The position numbers and the translations under genes were made by a program. Below, one piece after another: positions 1-7,287 of a stretch of DNA of 47,618 nucleotides. Each line of letters starts with the position of its first letter. Positions within the stretch are counted from its first letter, which is position 1. Location of the stretch: contig JAGOIB010000002.1 of assembly GCA_017995875.1 (NCBI GenBank), forward strand, positions 4,777 to 52,394. The letters are read 5' to 3'. Below the pieces are notes generated by a model that was not told the DNA's origin, did not search any database, and saw only the letters and a list, made by a program, of their open reading frames with translations. This DNA comes from Saprospiraceae bacterium (GTDB lineage Bacteria > Bacteroidota > Bacteroidia > Chitinophagales > Saprospiraceae).

Positions 1-50
1 ACCGAATACCGATCACTGATTACCGATCACTGAATACCGAATACCGATCA
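1..50. repeat. Low-complexity tandem repeat at window edge
   Basis: A 13-base unit, taccgatcactga, occurs at 7-19 and again at 21-33, with partial copies before and after (accgaatacc-type variants). The last partial copy runs into the stop codon of the subtilase gene on the minus strand. The array continues past the window edge, so its full length is unknown. It resembles the short-word intergenic repeats also seen at 10813-10896 and 47558-47599. Confidence 0.7.
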
Positions 51-1733
51 CACCTTCGGCCCAGCAGGAACATACTCCGATGCAGGGACTCTATTCTTCT
101 TTTTCGCTTTCCCTTTTGTATCAGCGGCTATTTTCATCGCTGTGACTACATCAACCATTCCACCGGAAACACTGAGTTCACTTGAAGGAACAGTATCAAA
201 TGTGCCGGGTTGAATGACAGAGACAGGAAGTTTGTCAGTGCTTTTGATGATGATATCCTTTACCTGGCTGGCACTGAGATCAGGATATCTGGAACGGATG
301 AGAGCTGCCATACCTGCGACTACCGGTGAAGCCATACTGGTACCACTTAAATATTCATAGGTATTATTCGGAGTAGTAGCATAGATATAAACACCCGGTG
401 CAAACACATCCACTTCCTTTTTACCATAATTGGAAAATTCAGCCACAGCATTTTCACCACCTTCTGGTGATAAAGCACCAACGGAAATAACATTTGGTGC
501 GCGCTTAGGCCCAAGAAAAGGTTTTTTCAAATAGGTATCATTTGGAAATTCAGGATTCTTATCCATATCACTTCCATCGTTCCCTGATCCTTGAACAATA
601 AGCACATCATGTTTTGCTGCATATTTCATGGCATCATCCACCAGATATTTTTCAGGCGAATAACCTTTCCCGAAACTCATATTGATGACCTGGGCTCCAT
701 TGTCTACAGCATAACGGATGCCATTGGCTACATCTTTATCTCTTTCATCCCCATCCGGAACAAGCTTGACACTCATGATCGCAACATGATCAGCTATACC
801 ATCCATCCCGATCGCATTATTTCTCACTGCCCCAATGATACCTGACACATGTGTGCCATGCCTGGAGAAATCACCACGTACATCATTATTGCCATAGGAT
901 CGGTTAGCAAAATCATAGTATGTATCACCCACAATCGTCCTTGCATTGTATTCCGTATTGTACCTGTATTTTATGATTTCTTCGCTTTCGGCGATCTGCT
1001 CGATAAATTGAGTATCAATGACAGACATTAACCATTCAATACTTTCGACCTCAACGCCTTGCTCTTCTATGTTTCGAATGATTCGTGCAGCGATGAGAAT
1101 ATCTTCATTTCCGGATGATTCCAACCTTTCGAGATTTAAGGAATCACCATTGAGTTCTTCTTTGGCCGCAGTAAGTGACTTCACCACGATTTCCTGCATG
1201 GCTTTCACCTGAGTGATCTGCGCATTTGCACTTTCAATTTTTGATTCCACCAATTCTTTTTTCTTCAGAAATTCCTCATACTCCTTTTTCTTTTTCCCTT
1301 TCAGGTGGTCGGTGTCAACTCCTTCCCATTTGGCTTTTTCAGCGCCATAGACACGCGTGAGTTCAAGGGATTCATGCACCACGCTTTGCCCATCAGGTCC
1401 ACCCAGGAAATTCCAACCCGAGATATCATCTACATATCCGTTGTGATCATCATCTATTTTATTACCGGGGATTTCATCCTTATTGATCCATATATTGTCT
1501 TTCAGGTCAGGATGATTGATATCCACTCCGCTGTCCAGAACAGCAACAACGATCGTCTTTGGTTTGGAAGCAGGTGCTTTAGCATACCATTCAGCAGATC
1601 GTATACCGGTAGGGAATTCGCTGTCAGGTCCTAATTGGTGCCAGTTGATGAGCTCATCCTGTGCCAGGAGCGTTGATAGCAGGCAAAAGGATCCGAGGAT
1701 GGATAGAAGGAAATTTTTTACTGAATACCGCAT
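48..1733 (-). CDS. Secreted S8 family serine peptidase (subtilase) with long helical insert
   Basis: An exported subtilisin-type protease of 561 aa. A signal peptide (about residues 1-24, ending LLAQ) is followed directly by the catalytic domain with no clear propeptide. The triad is visible: Asp67 in VLDSGVDINHPDL, His292 in HGTHVSG and Ser466 in GTSMASP, with the oxyanion Asn385 in GSGNDG. Between Asp and His there is a Lys/Glu-rich, probably coiled-coil stretch at about 140-270, far longer than in typical subtilisins. The EIPGNKIDDDHNGYVDD segment resembles calcium-loop sequences of Bacteroidota subtilases. There is no T9SS sorting domain at the C-terminus, so the product is probably periplasmic or released by another route. 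The family assignment is firm; the substrate is unknown. The ATG at 1733 is supported by the signal peptide. Confidence 0.93.
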   Translation of the reverse strand: MRYSVKNFLLSILGSFCLLSTLLAQDELINWHQLGPDSEFPTGIRSAEWYAKAPASKPKTIVVAVLDSGVDINHPDLKDNIWINKDEIPGNKIDDDHNGYVDDISGWNFLGGPDGQSVVHESLELTRVYGAEKAKWEGVDTDHLKGKKKKEYEEFLKKKELVESKIESANAQITQVKAMQEIVVKSLTAAKEELNGDSLNLERLESSGNEDILIAARIIRNIEEQGVEVESIEWLMSVIDTQFIEQIAESEEIIKYRYNTEYNARTIVGDTYYDFANRSYGNNDVRGDFSRHGTHVSGIIGAVRNNAIGMDGIADHVAIMSVKLVPDGDERDKDVANGIRYAVDNGAQVINMSFGKGYSPEKYLVDDAMKYAAKHDVLIVQGSGNDGSDMDKNPEFPNDTYLKKPFLGPKRAPNVISVGALSPEGGENAVAEFSNYGKKEVDVFAPGVYIYATTPNNTYEYLSGTSMASPVVAGMAALIRSRYPDLSASQVKDIIIKSTDKLPVSVIQPGTFDTVPSSELSVSGGMVDVVTAMKIAADTKGKAKKKNRVPASEYVPAGPKV

Positions 1734-1879
1734 CAGAAATGTTTATACTTGAAATGAACAGACATAAGGAATCACAATGATAGATTATTGTTTAAAAACC
1801 ACCGATTTTTTTGGATGAAAGGCTCTATACCTTGGATTGGTGGACAAGTTTGCATTTCCGTCTGTTCATAGGGTACTAA

Positions 1880-1910
1880 TTTCAAATGTATAAAGCGTTC
1901 TATATCTTTG
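1880..1910 (+). promoter_or_regulatory. Bacteroidota-type promoter for the barrel-recQ operon
   Basis: TTTC at 1880-1883, 19 nt of spacer, then TATCTTTG at 1903-1910. This matches the Bacteroidota consensus TTTG-N19-TAnnTTTG with one mismatch in the -33 element. It lies 52 nt upstream of the TTG start at 1963. Confidence 0.6.
1883..1890 (-). promoter_or_regulatory. Candidate -7 box for the subtilase gene
   Basis: Read on the minus strand this is TACATTTG, a match to the Bacteroidota -7 consensus TAnnTTTG, about 150 nt upstream of the subtilase ATG. It partly overlaps the upstream element of the divergent + strand promoter. No good -33 TTTG is visible at the expected distance, so the call is weak. 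Confidence 0.3.
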
Positions 1911-1962
1911 GGGCACACCTACGCACTGGAGAATAATATCTATTGACTTAAAGACTACCGGA

Positions 1963-2841
1963 TTGCGATTATTCTGCCTTATCCTCTTACTACTACCTTC
2001 AAGCCTCCCGGGGTTGCTTTTGGGGCAAGGTGAATTAGGGCTTTTAGTTGGGATATCCAATTATCAGGGAGACCTGCCATCTTATAGTACCCAGGATGGT
2101 TTCAAAGCTTTAATAGGTCCTGTTATCGGTGTTCACGGCGGGTTTGAACTAAATAAGAGTTTCCGGCTCAGGGCGGATTTGCTTTATACCCGTTTGGCCG
2201 GTGATGATGCCCTCGCCGAAAAGGAAGAAACGAGGCAACGTAATCTGGATTTTTTTGCCCCTGTCATTCAACTGGCTATTGGGGGTGATTGGAATATTCT
2301 TGGTTTCAATTCGACGGCGGTTGGATCTTTTACACCTTATGTCACAGTGGGAGCCAGTATTTTTTATTTCAATCCGAAGACAATTTATATGGGGGATAAG
2401 GTAGCTCTCCATCCTTTAGGCACGGAAGGCCAGTATCTGGATGACTATCCGGATCAAAAACCATATTCATTATTTCAGCCAACATTGCAAATAGGTGGGG
2501 GATTAAAACTTTTGGCCACTGATCAGCTCATACTTGCGATAGAAGGGACGTTCTCGTACACCTTTACAGATTACATCGATGATGCCAGTACCATTTACAT
2601 ACCATATCCTGAATTACTGGAGAAGGCAGGGCCATTAACGGCCGCATTGGCAAACAGGATAGGTGAATACCTGGGAACAGACCCGGTCATATTGCCTGAG
2701 AATATAGGGAGGGCCAATGCAGACTCGAGAGATTATTTTGGCATGTTTACCCTGCGTGCTACTATGCCAATTGAGATTGCCATCAACAAGTATAAAATAC
2801 GAAGACATAATAATAAAACCATTGGTACGCCTAAGTTCTGA
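1963..2841 (+). CDS. Outer membrane beta-barrel protein, DUF6089-like
   Basis: A predicted outer membrane protein of 292 aa. It starts at TTG 1963, the only start that keeps the full signal peptide (residues 1-22, Leu-rich, ending LLLGQ); no in-frame ATG lies nearby upstream. The mature part begins with GELGLLVGISNYQGDL, characteristic of DUF6089 proteins of Bacteroidota, followed by alternating hydrophobic/aromatic strands typical of a small barrel (for example FRLRADLLYTRLAG and LRATMPIEIAINKYKIRR at the end). It is first in a tight operon: its TGA is followed directly by the TTG start of recQ. The function within the envelope is unknown. The DUF6089 label is from pattern memory, not a search. 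Confidence 0.8.
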   Translation: MRLFCLILLLLPSSLPGLLLGQGELGLLVGISNYQGDLPSYSTQDGFKALIGPVIGVHGGFELNKSFRLRADLLYTRLAGDDALAEKEETRQRNLDFFAPVIQLAIGGDWNILGFNSTAVGSFTPYVTVGASIFYFNPKTIYMGDKVALHPLGTEGQYLDDYPDQKPYSLFQPTLQIGGGLKLLATDQLILAIEGTFSYTFTDYIDDASTIYIPYPELLEKAGPLTAALANRIGEYLGTDPVILPENIGRANADSRDYFGMFTLRATMPIEIAINKYKIRRHNNKTIGTPKF

Positions 2842-4755
2842 TTGCCCTATTTTTACACCAGGTTGAAAACATCGTCTAACATACTAAGGCAATATTGGGG
2901 TTATAATGCCTTCAGGCCACTACAAAGCGAAATAATTGATCTTGTAGTTTCCGGAAAGGATGTGCTGGCCTTGCTTCCCACCGGAGGTGGAAAGTCCCTA
3001 TGTTATCAGGTGCCTGCTTTGATGTCAGATGGTCTGACGATTGTCATCTCTCCGCTCATCGCCCTGATGAAGGACCAGGTCTCACGATTGAAATCTATTG
3101 GCATACAGGCGGAAGCCATTTTCTCAGGCATGCGAAATGCGGACATCGATCGCATCGTTGAAAATGCCCGCTATGGTAAAATTAAATTGCTCTACGTATC
3201 TCCTGAGCGTCTCAAGACAGAAATGTTTGTTGCCCGCTTACCATCGATGCCTGTAAGGTTGATCGCTATTGATGAAGCGCATTGTATTTCACAATGGGGG
3301 TATGATTTCAGACCTGCATATCTTGAAGTTGGTGAATTGAGATCGCTGTTTCCTACGATTCCTTTTATAGCCCTGACTGCTTCAGCAACCAAAGAAGTAA
3401 AAGCAGAAATTCTTGAACGGCTGCATCTCAAGGATCCTGTGGTCATACAAGAAAGCTTCGCACGTAGCAATCTCCGCTATCACGTCATACATCGCCAGGA
3501 TCAATTGCCCTATATTGAACGTTTGCTTCTTAAGTCCACCGGATCAGCCATTGTGTACGTCAGACATCGCCGAAAATGTACTGAACTCGCGCATTGGTTA
3601 TCATCAAAAGGAATTCCTGCGGTTTCCTATCATGGCGGGATGGAAATGAAAGACAGGGATACAATACAAGAAAAATGGATTAAAGGAGAAAGCCGTGTTA
3701 TCATTGCCACCAATGCTTTTGGTATGGGCGTAGATAAAAGTGATGTCCGTCTGGTCATTCACTACGATCTGCCTCCCGGTATTGAAGATTATTACCAGGA
3801 AGCGGGTAGGGCAGGGCGCGATGGGAAGGAAGCATTTTGCATAATTGTTGACAAGCCTGCAAGTGAAAAAAATCTTATCACGAGAGTGGAAAGTAGCTTT
3901 CCTGAAGCTGACGAATTAAAACGTATTTATAAATCACTTCACATCTATCTTGATCTCGCCGTTGGATCCGGTTTAGGTGAAACATTTGATTTTGATCTTG
4001 ATACTTATGCAAAGCGGTTCGGCCTTCGTACGGTAGATGCCTATGTTGCGCTGGATATTATAGCAAAAGATGGATGGATCTCCCTGGATGAAAATGCAAT
4101 GCGTGGTAGTACGCTCCAGTTTATTACATCCACGGAGACACTCTATACCTACCAGGTTGCCGAACCAACCATTGATAAATTGACGAAAGCGCTTCTCCGT
4201 GGTTACGAAGGGCTATGGACCTCAAGAGTGCATATACAGGAGAGCAGGATTGCAAAGTTTTTAAATTGGAGTATTGCCGAAGTTAGAAAGCAACTGACGA
4301 GACTTCATGCGATGGGCCTGGTGGATTACAAGAGCTCTACTGCGAAAAGTCAGATAACCCTATTAAGGGAAAGAGTCCCAGAACAAAATTTTACCATAGA
4401 TCTCAAAGCATATAATTTCAGAAAAGATCGGGCAATAGCCAGGATGAATTCCATGTTGGCTTATCTCAAGGATGATGTAGTGTGCAGGGAGACTTTCATC
4501 CGTCAGTATTTTGATGAGCATGACGTACAACCATGTGGACATTGTGATCGCTGCCTAAGCGGCCAGCCGAAGCAAACGGGTTGGCTGGAAATGATTTATA
4601 AAATATTGGATGACCGCGAAGGAATTACTGTGAAAGATTTTCTCGGCCAGTACAAAACAGAACACCAACCGGCAATAAAATCTGAACTCCGGCAGTTAGC
4701 AGATGAAAACAAAATTAAGATCGTAGAAGATAAAATATACCGCTCAGGTACATAA
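2842..4755 (+). CDS. recQ: ATP-dependent DNA helicase, RecQ family
   Basis: A 3'-5' superfamily 2 helicase (637 aa) acting on recombination and repair intermediates. Visible motifs: RecQ motif 0 FRPLQ near residue 25, Walker A TGGGKS, DEAH box IDEAHCISQWGYDFRP (the RecQ-specific form), SAT-type motif III LTASATKEV, motif V FGMGVDKSDVR and motif VI QEAGRAGRDG. A C-terminal zinc-binding region carries CGHCDRC, followed by a winged-helix-like region. No recognisable HRDC domain is present; the last 60 residues are a short winged-helix-like tail, common in Bacteroidota RecQ paralogues. The start is uncertain: TTG 2842 abuts the upstream stop, and TTG 2863 is an alternative giving MKTSSNILRQYWG. 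Either gives an intact helicase. Confidence 0.93.
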   Translation: MPYFYTRLKTSSNILRQYWGYNAFRPLQSEIIDLVVSGKDVLALLPTGGGKSLCYQVPALMSDGLTIVISPLIALMKDQVSRLKSIGIQAEAIFSGMRNADIDRIVENARYGKIKLLYVSPERLKTEMFVARLPSMPVRLIAIDEAHCISQWGYDFRPAYLEVGELRSLFPTIPFIALTASATKEVKAEILERLHLKDPVVIQESFARSNLRYHVIHRQDQLPYIERLLLKSTGSAIVYVRHRRKCTELAHWLSSKGIPAVSYHGGMEMKDRDTIQEKWIKGESRVIIATNAFGMGVDKSDVRLVIHYDLPPGIEDYYQEAGRAGRDGKEAFCIIVDKPASEKNLITRVESSFPEADELKRIYKSLHIYLDLAVGSGLGETFDFDLDTYAKRFGLRTVDAYVALDIIAKDGWISLDENAMRGSTLQFITSTETLYTYQVAEPTIDKLTKALLRGYEGLWTSRVHIQESRIAKFLNWSIAEVRKQLTRLHAMGLVDYKSSTAKSQITLLRERVPEQNFTIDLKAYNFRKDRAIARMNSMLAYLKDDVVCRETFIRQYFDEHDVQPCGHCDRCLSGQPKQTGWLEMIYKILDDREGITVKDFLGQYKTEHQPAIKSELRQLADENKIKIVEDKIYRSGT

Positions 4756-4758
4756 CCA

Positions 4759-5862
4759 ATGAAAGGAAAGAACATTATACTGGCTGTAACAAACGATCTG
4801 ACATACGACCGCAGGATGTTCAGGATATGTTCTGCACTCGCTGAAGCAGGAGCAAATGTGATGCTTGTTGGGAGGAAACGTAAAGACTCCACGGCTTTTG
4901 CCATCCATTCATTTGAAGGCATTCGTTTAAGCTGTTGGTTTACAAAGGGATTCCTCTTTTATGGTGAATATAATATCAGGCTCTTTTTCTTTTTGTGGAG
5001 CAGCAAATTTGATATAGCCTGTGCCTGTGATCTTGATACCGCACTCGCTGTTCGAATGGCTTCATGGATTAAAATGAAAAAGACGGTATATGATGCACAT
5101 GAATTCTTTTCAGAAGTCCCGGAATTAAAAGACCGGCCTGCAGTAAAAGCCATCTGGAATTGGATCGGTAGAATAACGATACCTGGTTTTGATGCATGCT
5201 ATACGGTTGGTCAGGAACTGGCAACGTTGATGGGAAAAAAGTATGCGGTACATTTTGATGTCATCAGGAATATTGCACCGACCGCGTTGAATCAAAATGA
5301 ATCTCAAGTTCAGTCAAAAGAACAGAAAATCCTTTTATATCAGGGGGCATTGAATGTTGGCAGAGGCCTGGAGGCTTGTGTGGAGGCTATGGTCCATTTG
5401 CCTGACTGGCAATTTTGGCTGGCAGGTGAAGGTGATATCACTGATCAATTAAAAACGCTTTCGAAAGAAAAGGAAGTTAATGAAAGGGTTAGATTTTTAG
5501 GTTGGGTGATGCCGGATGATTTGCCGTCCCTCATGCGTCAGGCGACACTGAGCATAAACCTGAGGGAAGTTGGTAGTCTCAATGACTATTATTCTTTACC
5601 CAATAAATTTTTTGATGCTATACATGCCGGACTACCTTCGATTCATATGGATTATCCCGAGTATGCTGCGATATGTCAGAGGTATCCATGTGCATTGCTA
5701 TTAGATGAAGTACATGTGGAAAAAATCGTTAAAGCTGTGCAGCGCATTGAGAACGACAAAGCGCTTTATAATAGCATGGTTACTGCTTGTCAAGAGGCTG
5801 CAAAAGAATTTACGTGGGAGAATGAGGCGAAAAAGCTGGTTGCCATATATACTAATTTATAG
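4759..5862 (+). CDS. Glycosyltransferase, GT4-like (GT-B fold)
   Basis: A predicted cytoplasmic glycosyltransferase of 367 aa. The N-terminal half starts with IILAVTNDLTYDRRMFR, typical of GT-B enzymes of Bacteroidota, followed by YDAHEFFSEVPEL. The C-terminal half has the nucleotide-sugar domain pattern LLYQGALNVGRGLE, FWLAGEGD and VRFLGWVMPDDLPSLM, then SLPNKFFDAIHAGLPSI where GT4 enzymes carry their donor-binding motif. The classical EX7E motif is not clear, so the fold family is firmer than the GT4 number. The ATG lies 3 nt after the recQ stop, so the genes are very likely co-transcribed. The acceptor (cell-surface glycan, lipid or protein) cannot be told from here. Confidence 0.85.
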   Translation: MKGKNIILAVTNDLTYDRRMFRICSALAEAGANVMLVGRKRKDSTAFAIHSFEGIRLSCWFTKGFLFYGEYNIRLFFFLWSSKFDIACACDLDTALAVRMASWIKMKKTVYDAHEFFSEVPELKDRPAVKAIWNWIGRITIPGFDACYTVGQELATLMGKKYAVHFDVIRNIAPTALNQNESQVQSKEQKILLYQGALNVGRGLEACVEAMVHLPDWQFWLAGEGDITDQLKTLSKEKEVNERVRFLGWVMPDDLPSLMRQATLSINLREVGSLNDYYSLPNKFFDAIHAGLPSIHMDYPEYAAICQRYPCALLLDEVHVEKIVKAVQRIENDKALYNSMVTACQEAAKEFTWENEAKKLVAIYTNL

Positions 5863-5871
5863 AGTCTTGAA

Positions 5872-6420
5872 ATGAAAACTGGCCGGAAAGTAATCGTATA
5901 CATTGCCATCAGCCTTGATGGATACATAGCAGGTAAGAATGAAAGCTTGGATTTTCTTACTGTAGTTGAAAAAGAAGGGGAGGATTATGGATATGGTGCA
6001 TTTATTGCAACAATCGATACGATCATCCTGGGGCGAAAGACATATGACAAAGTACTGTCTATGGGATTTGCATATCCAGCAGGAGATCAGCATGTATATG
6101 TTGTCACCAGGACTGAACGAACGTCAACCGAAAAAGTCACTTTTTTTACAGGCAACCTGCGAGATCTGGTTGCTGAATTAAAATCGATCCCCGGTAAAAA
6201 TATTTTCTGTGATGGCGGTGCAGAGATTGTAACCGAGTTTTTAAAAAATGACTTGATTGATGAGATCATCATTTCCGTTATTCCGGTTTTATTAGGAGAT
6301 GGGGTGCGTTTATTTAAGGATGGAAGGCCTGAGCAAAAGCTGGCACTCAAATCTGTAAAGCATTTTGATAGTGGGCTTGTCCAGCTTCATTACGACTGCG
6401 ACCCCTTAGACTTAAGCTAA
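5872..6420 (+). CDS. RibD C-terminal/dihydrofolate reductase-like protein
   Basis: An NAD(P)H-dependent reductase-fold protein of 182 aa, of the RibD-C/DHFR-like family often annotated as 'dihydrofolate reductase family protein'. It starts KVIVYIAISLDGYIAG, the family hallmark, and has TIDTIILGRKTYDKVL (the DHFR-like GRxTxe region), IFCDGGAEIVTEFL (nucleotide-binding loop), and ends with the IDEIIISVIPVLLGDGVRLF strand block common to the family. It follows the glycosyltransferase stop by 9 nt and is the last gene of the 1963-6420 operon. Members are rarely true folate enzymes; no substrate can be assigned. Confidence 0.88.
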   Translation: MKTGRKVIVYIAISLDGYIAGKNESLDFLTVVEKEGEDYGYGAFIATIDTIILGRKTYDKVLSMGFAYPAGDQHVYVVTRTERTSTEKVTFFTGNLRDLVAELKSIPGKNIFCDGGAEIVTEFLKNDLIDEIIISVIPVLLGDGVRLFKDGRPEQKLALKSVKHFDSGLVQLHYDCDPLDLS

Positions 6421-6544
6421 GCTCACCGAAGATTTTATTTTTGAAAAAGTTGTTTCGCCGTAAACTCATCAGGATATACCGTTAACTCATATCCTTTTAC
6501 AGGTTGGTTAAAGGATGATTTACTTTGAACAAAATATCAATCAT

Positions 6545-7039
6545 ATGAAAAATTATTACCCACTGGCAGCAGGTAATGAATGGCAGTACCAACAAAAAGA
6601 CGGTACCATTTATACTAATAAAGTCACTGCAGCAAATGGCAATGAATTTACCATGCACAACAGCGCCGCCAATACCACCAGCATCGTCAGGATGGATGGT
6701 AACCTGATGACAACAGATGCCCTTGAAAAAGGTAATTTTCAACACTGGCTCACCAATGACATGAAGGTAGGTGATCATTGGGTTGTAACCTTTAAAGCGA
6801 ATGGCCTGGATTGTCTGCTACTGATGACCGTCAAGGAAACAGACATCAGTAAGGATGTATCAGGAAAGGTATATAACGACGTCGTATGTATTGAAGCGGA
6901 GAGCCAGCTTATCATGAATGGCAGTCCTATGCAACTCAACTTTTTTACGCAGTATTATTATGCTGATGGAGTGGGGTTGATACTCACTACTTCTTCAGTA
7001 GGCGATGTGCATGCGCTGACGGAGTTTAAGCTTCATTAA
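6545..7039 (+). CDS. Conserved hypothetical protein (YPLAAGNEWQY type)
   Basis: A small protein of 164 aa without signal peptide, starting MKNYYPLAAGNEWQYQQKDG. The 'YPL..G..W.Y' opening followed by alternating beta strands is a recurrent pattern in Bacteroidota proteins of unknown function. The segment VGDHWVVTFKANGLDCLLL and later VYNDVVCIEAESQL also fit a beta-sandwich. ATG 6545 is preferred over ATG 6515 because homologous proteins normally open just before the YPL motif; the longer start would add MIYFEQNINH. It stands alone between the DHFR-like gene and a terminator-like hairpin. Function not known. Confidence 0.7.
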   Translation: MKNYYPLAAGNEWQYQQKDGTIYTNKVTAANGNEFTMHNSAANTTSIVRMDGNLMTTDALEKGNFQHWLTNDMKVGDHWVVTFKANGLDCLLLMTVKETDISKDVSGKVYNDVVCIEAESQLIMNGSPMQLNFFTQYYYADGVGLILTTSSVGDVHALTEFKLH

Positions 7040-7042
7040 TCT

Positions 7043-7073
7043 TTTACCCCCTAGCCCCCTGAAAGGGGGTAAA
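7043..7073. terminator. Stem-loop after the 6545 gene
   Basis: A perfect 9-bp inverted repeat, tttaccccc (7043-7051) and gggggtaaa (7065-7073), starting 4 bases after the stop codon. There is no long T-run on either side beyond cgttttaaat, so it may act as a terminator or be a member of the C-rich/G-rich intergenic palindrome common in Bacteroidota. Confidence 0.55.
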
Positions 7074-7114
7074 CGTTTTAAATATTAAAAAAGCAATGTT
7101 GGGCTTAGGTTTAC

Positions 7115-7242
7115 CTTAATTGCCCCGGCTTTTAAGCCGGGGTTGCATATCATTTGAAACTTGGGCTTCAGCCCATATCGATTTGGCTAAAGCCGAACTT
7201 ATCTATAGCTCAATCCCCTGACTAAAGTCAGGGGCAATTAAG
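7115..7242. repeat. Composite intergenic element: terminal inverted repeats plus four hairpins
   Basis: A 128-bp element bounded by a perfect 12-bp terminal inverted repeat, cttaattgcccc (7115-7126) and ggggcaattaag (7231-7242). Inside are four hairpins: 7123-7142 (9-bp stem, 2-nt loop), 7162-7175 (5-bp stem, 4-nt loop), 7182-7197 (7-bp stem with one G-T pair) and 7215-7234 (9-bp stem, 2-nt loop). All four share a CT...AG centre but differ in the rest of the stem. It contains no coding capacity. The layout resembles non-autonomous REP/MITE-like elements; no transposase is in the window. Confidence 0.8.
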
Positions 7243-7245
7243 CTC

Positions 7246-7287
7246 TTAAGCCTCTTTAGCCCTTCAGCCTTTTAAGCCTCTTTAGCC
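7246..7287. repeat. 16-bp direct repeat at the 3' end of the oligopeptidase gene
   Basis: ttaagcctctttagcc occurs at 7246-7261 and 7272-7287. The second copy contains the stop codon (7282-7284, minus strand) of the oligopeptidase gene, and the first abuts the composite hairpin element. It looks like a short duplication at the junction of element and gene. Confidence 0.75.
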
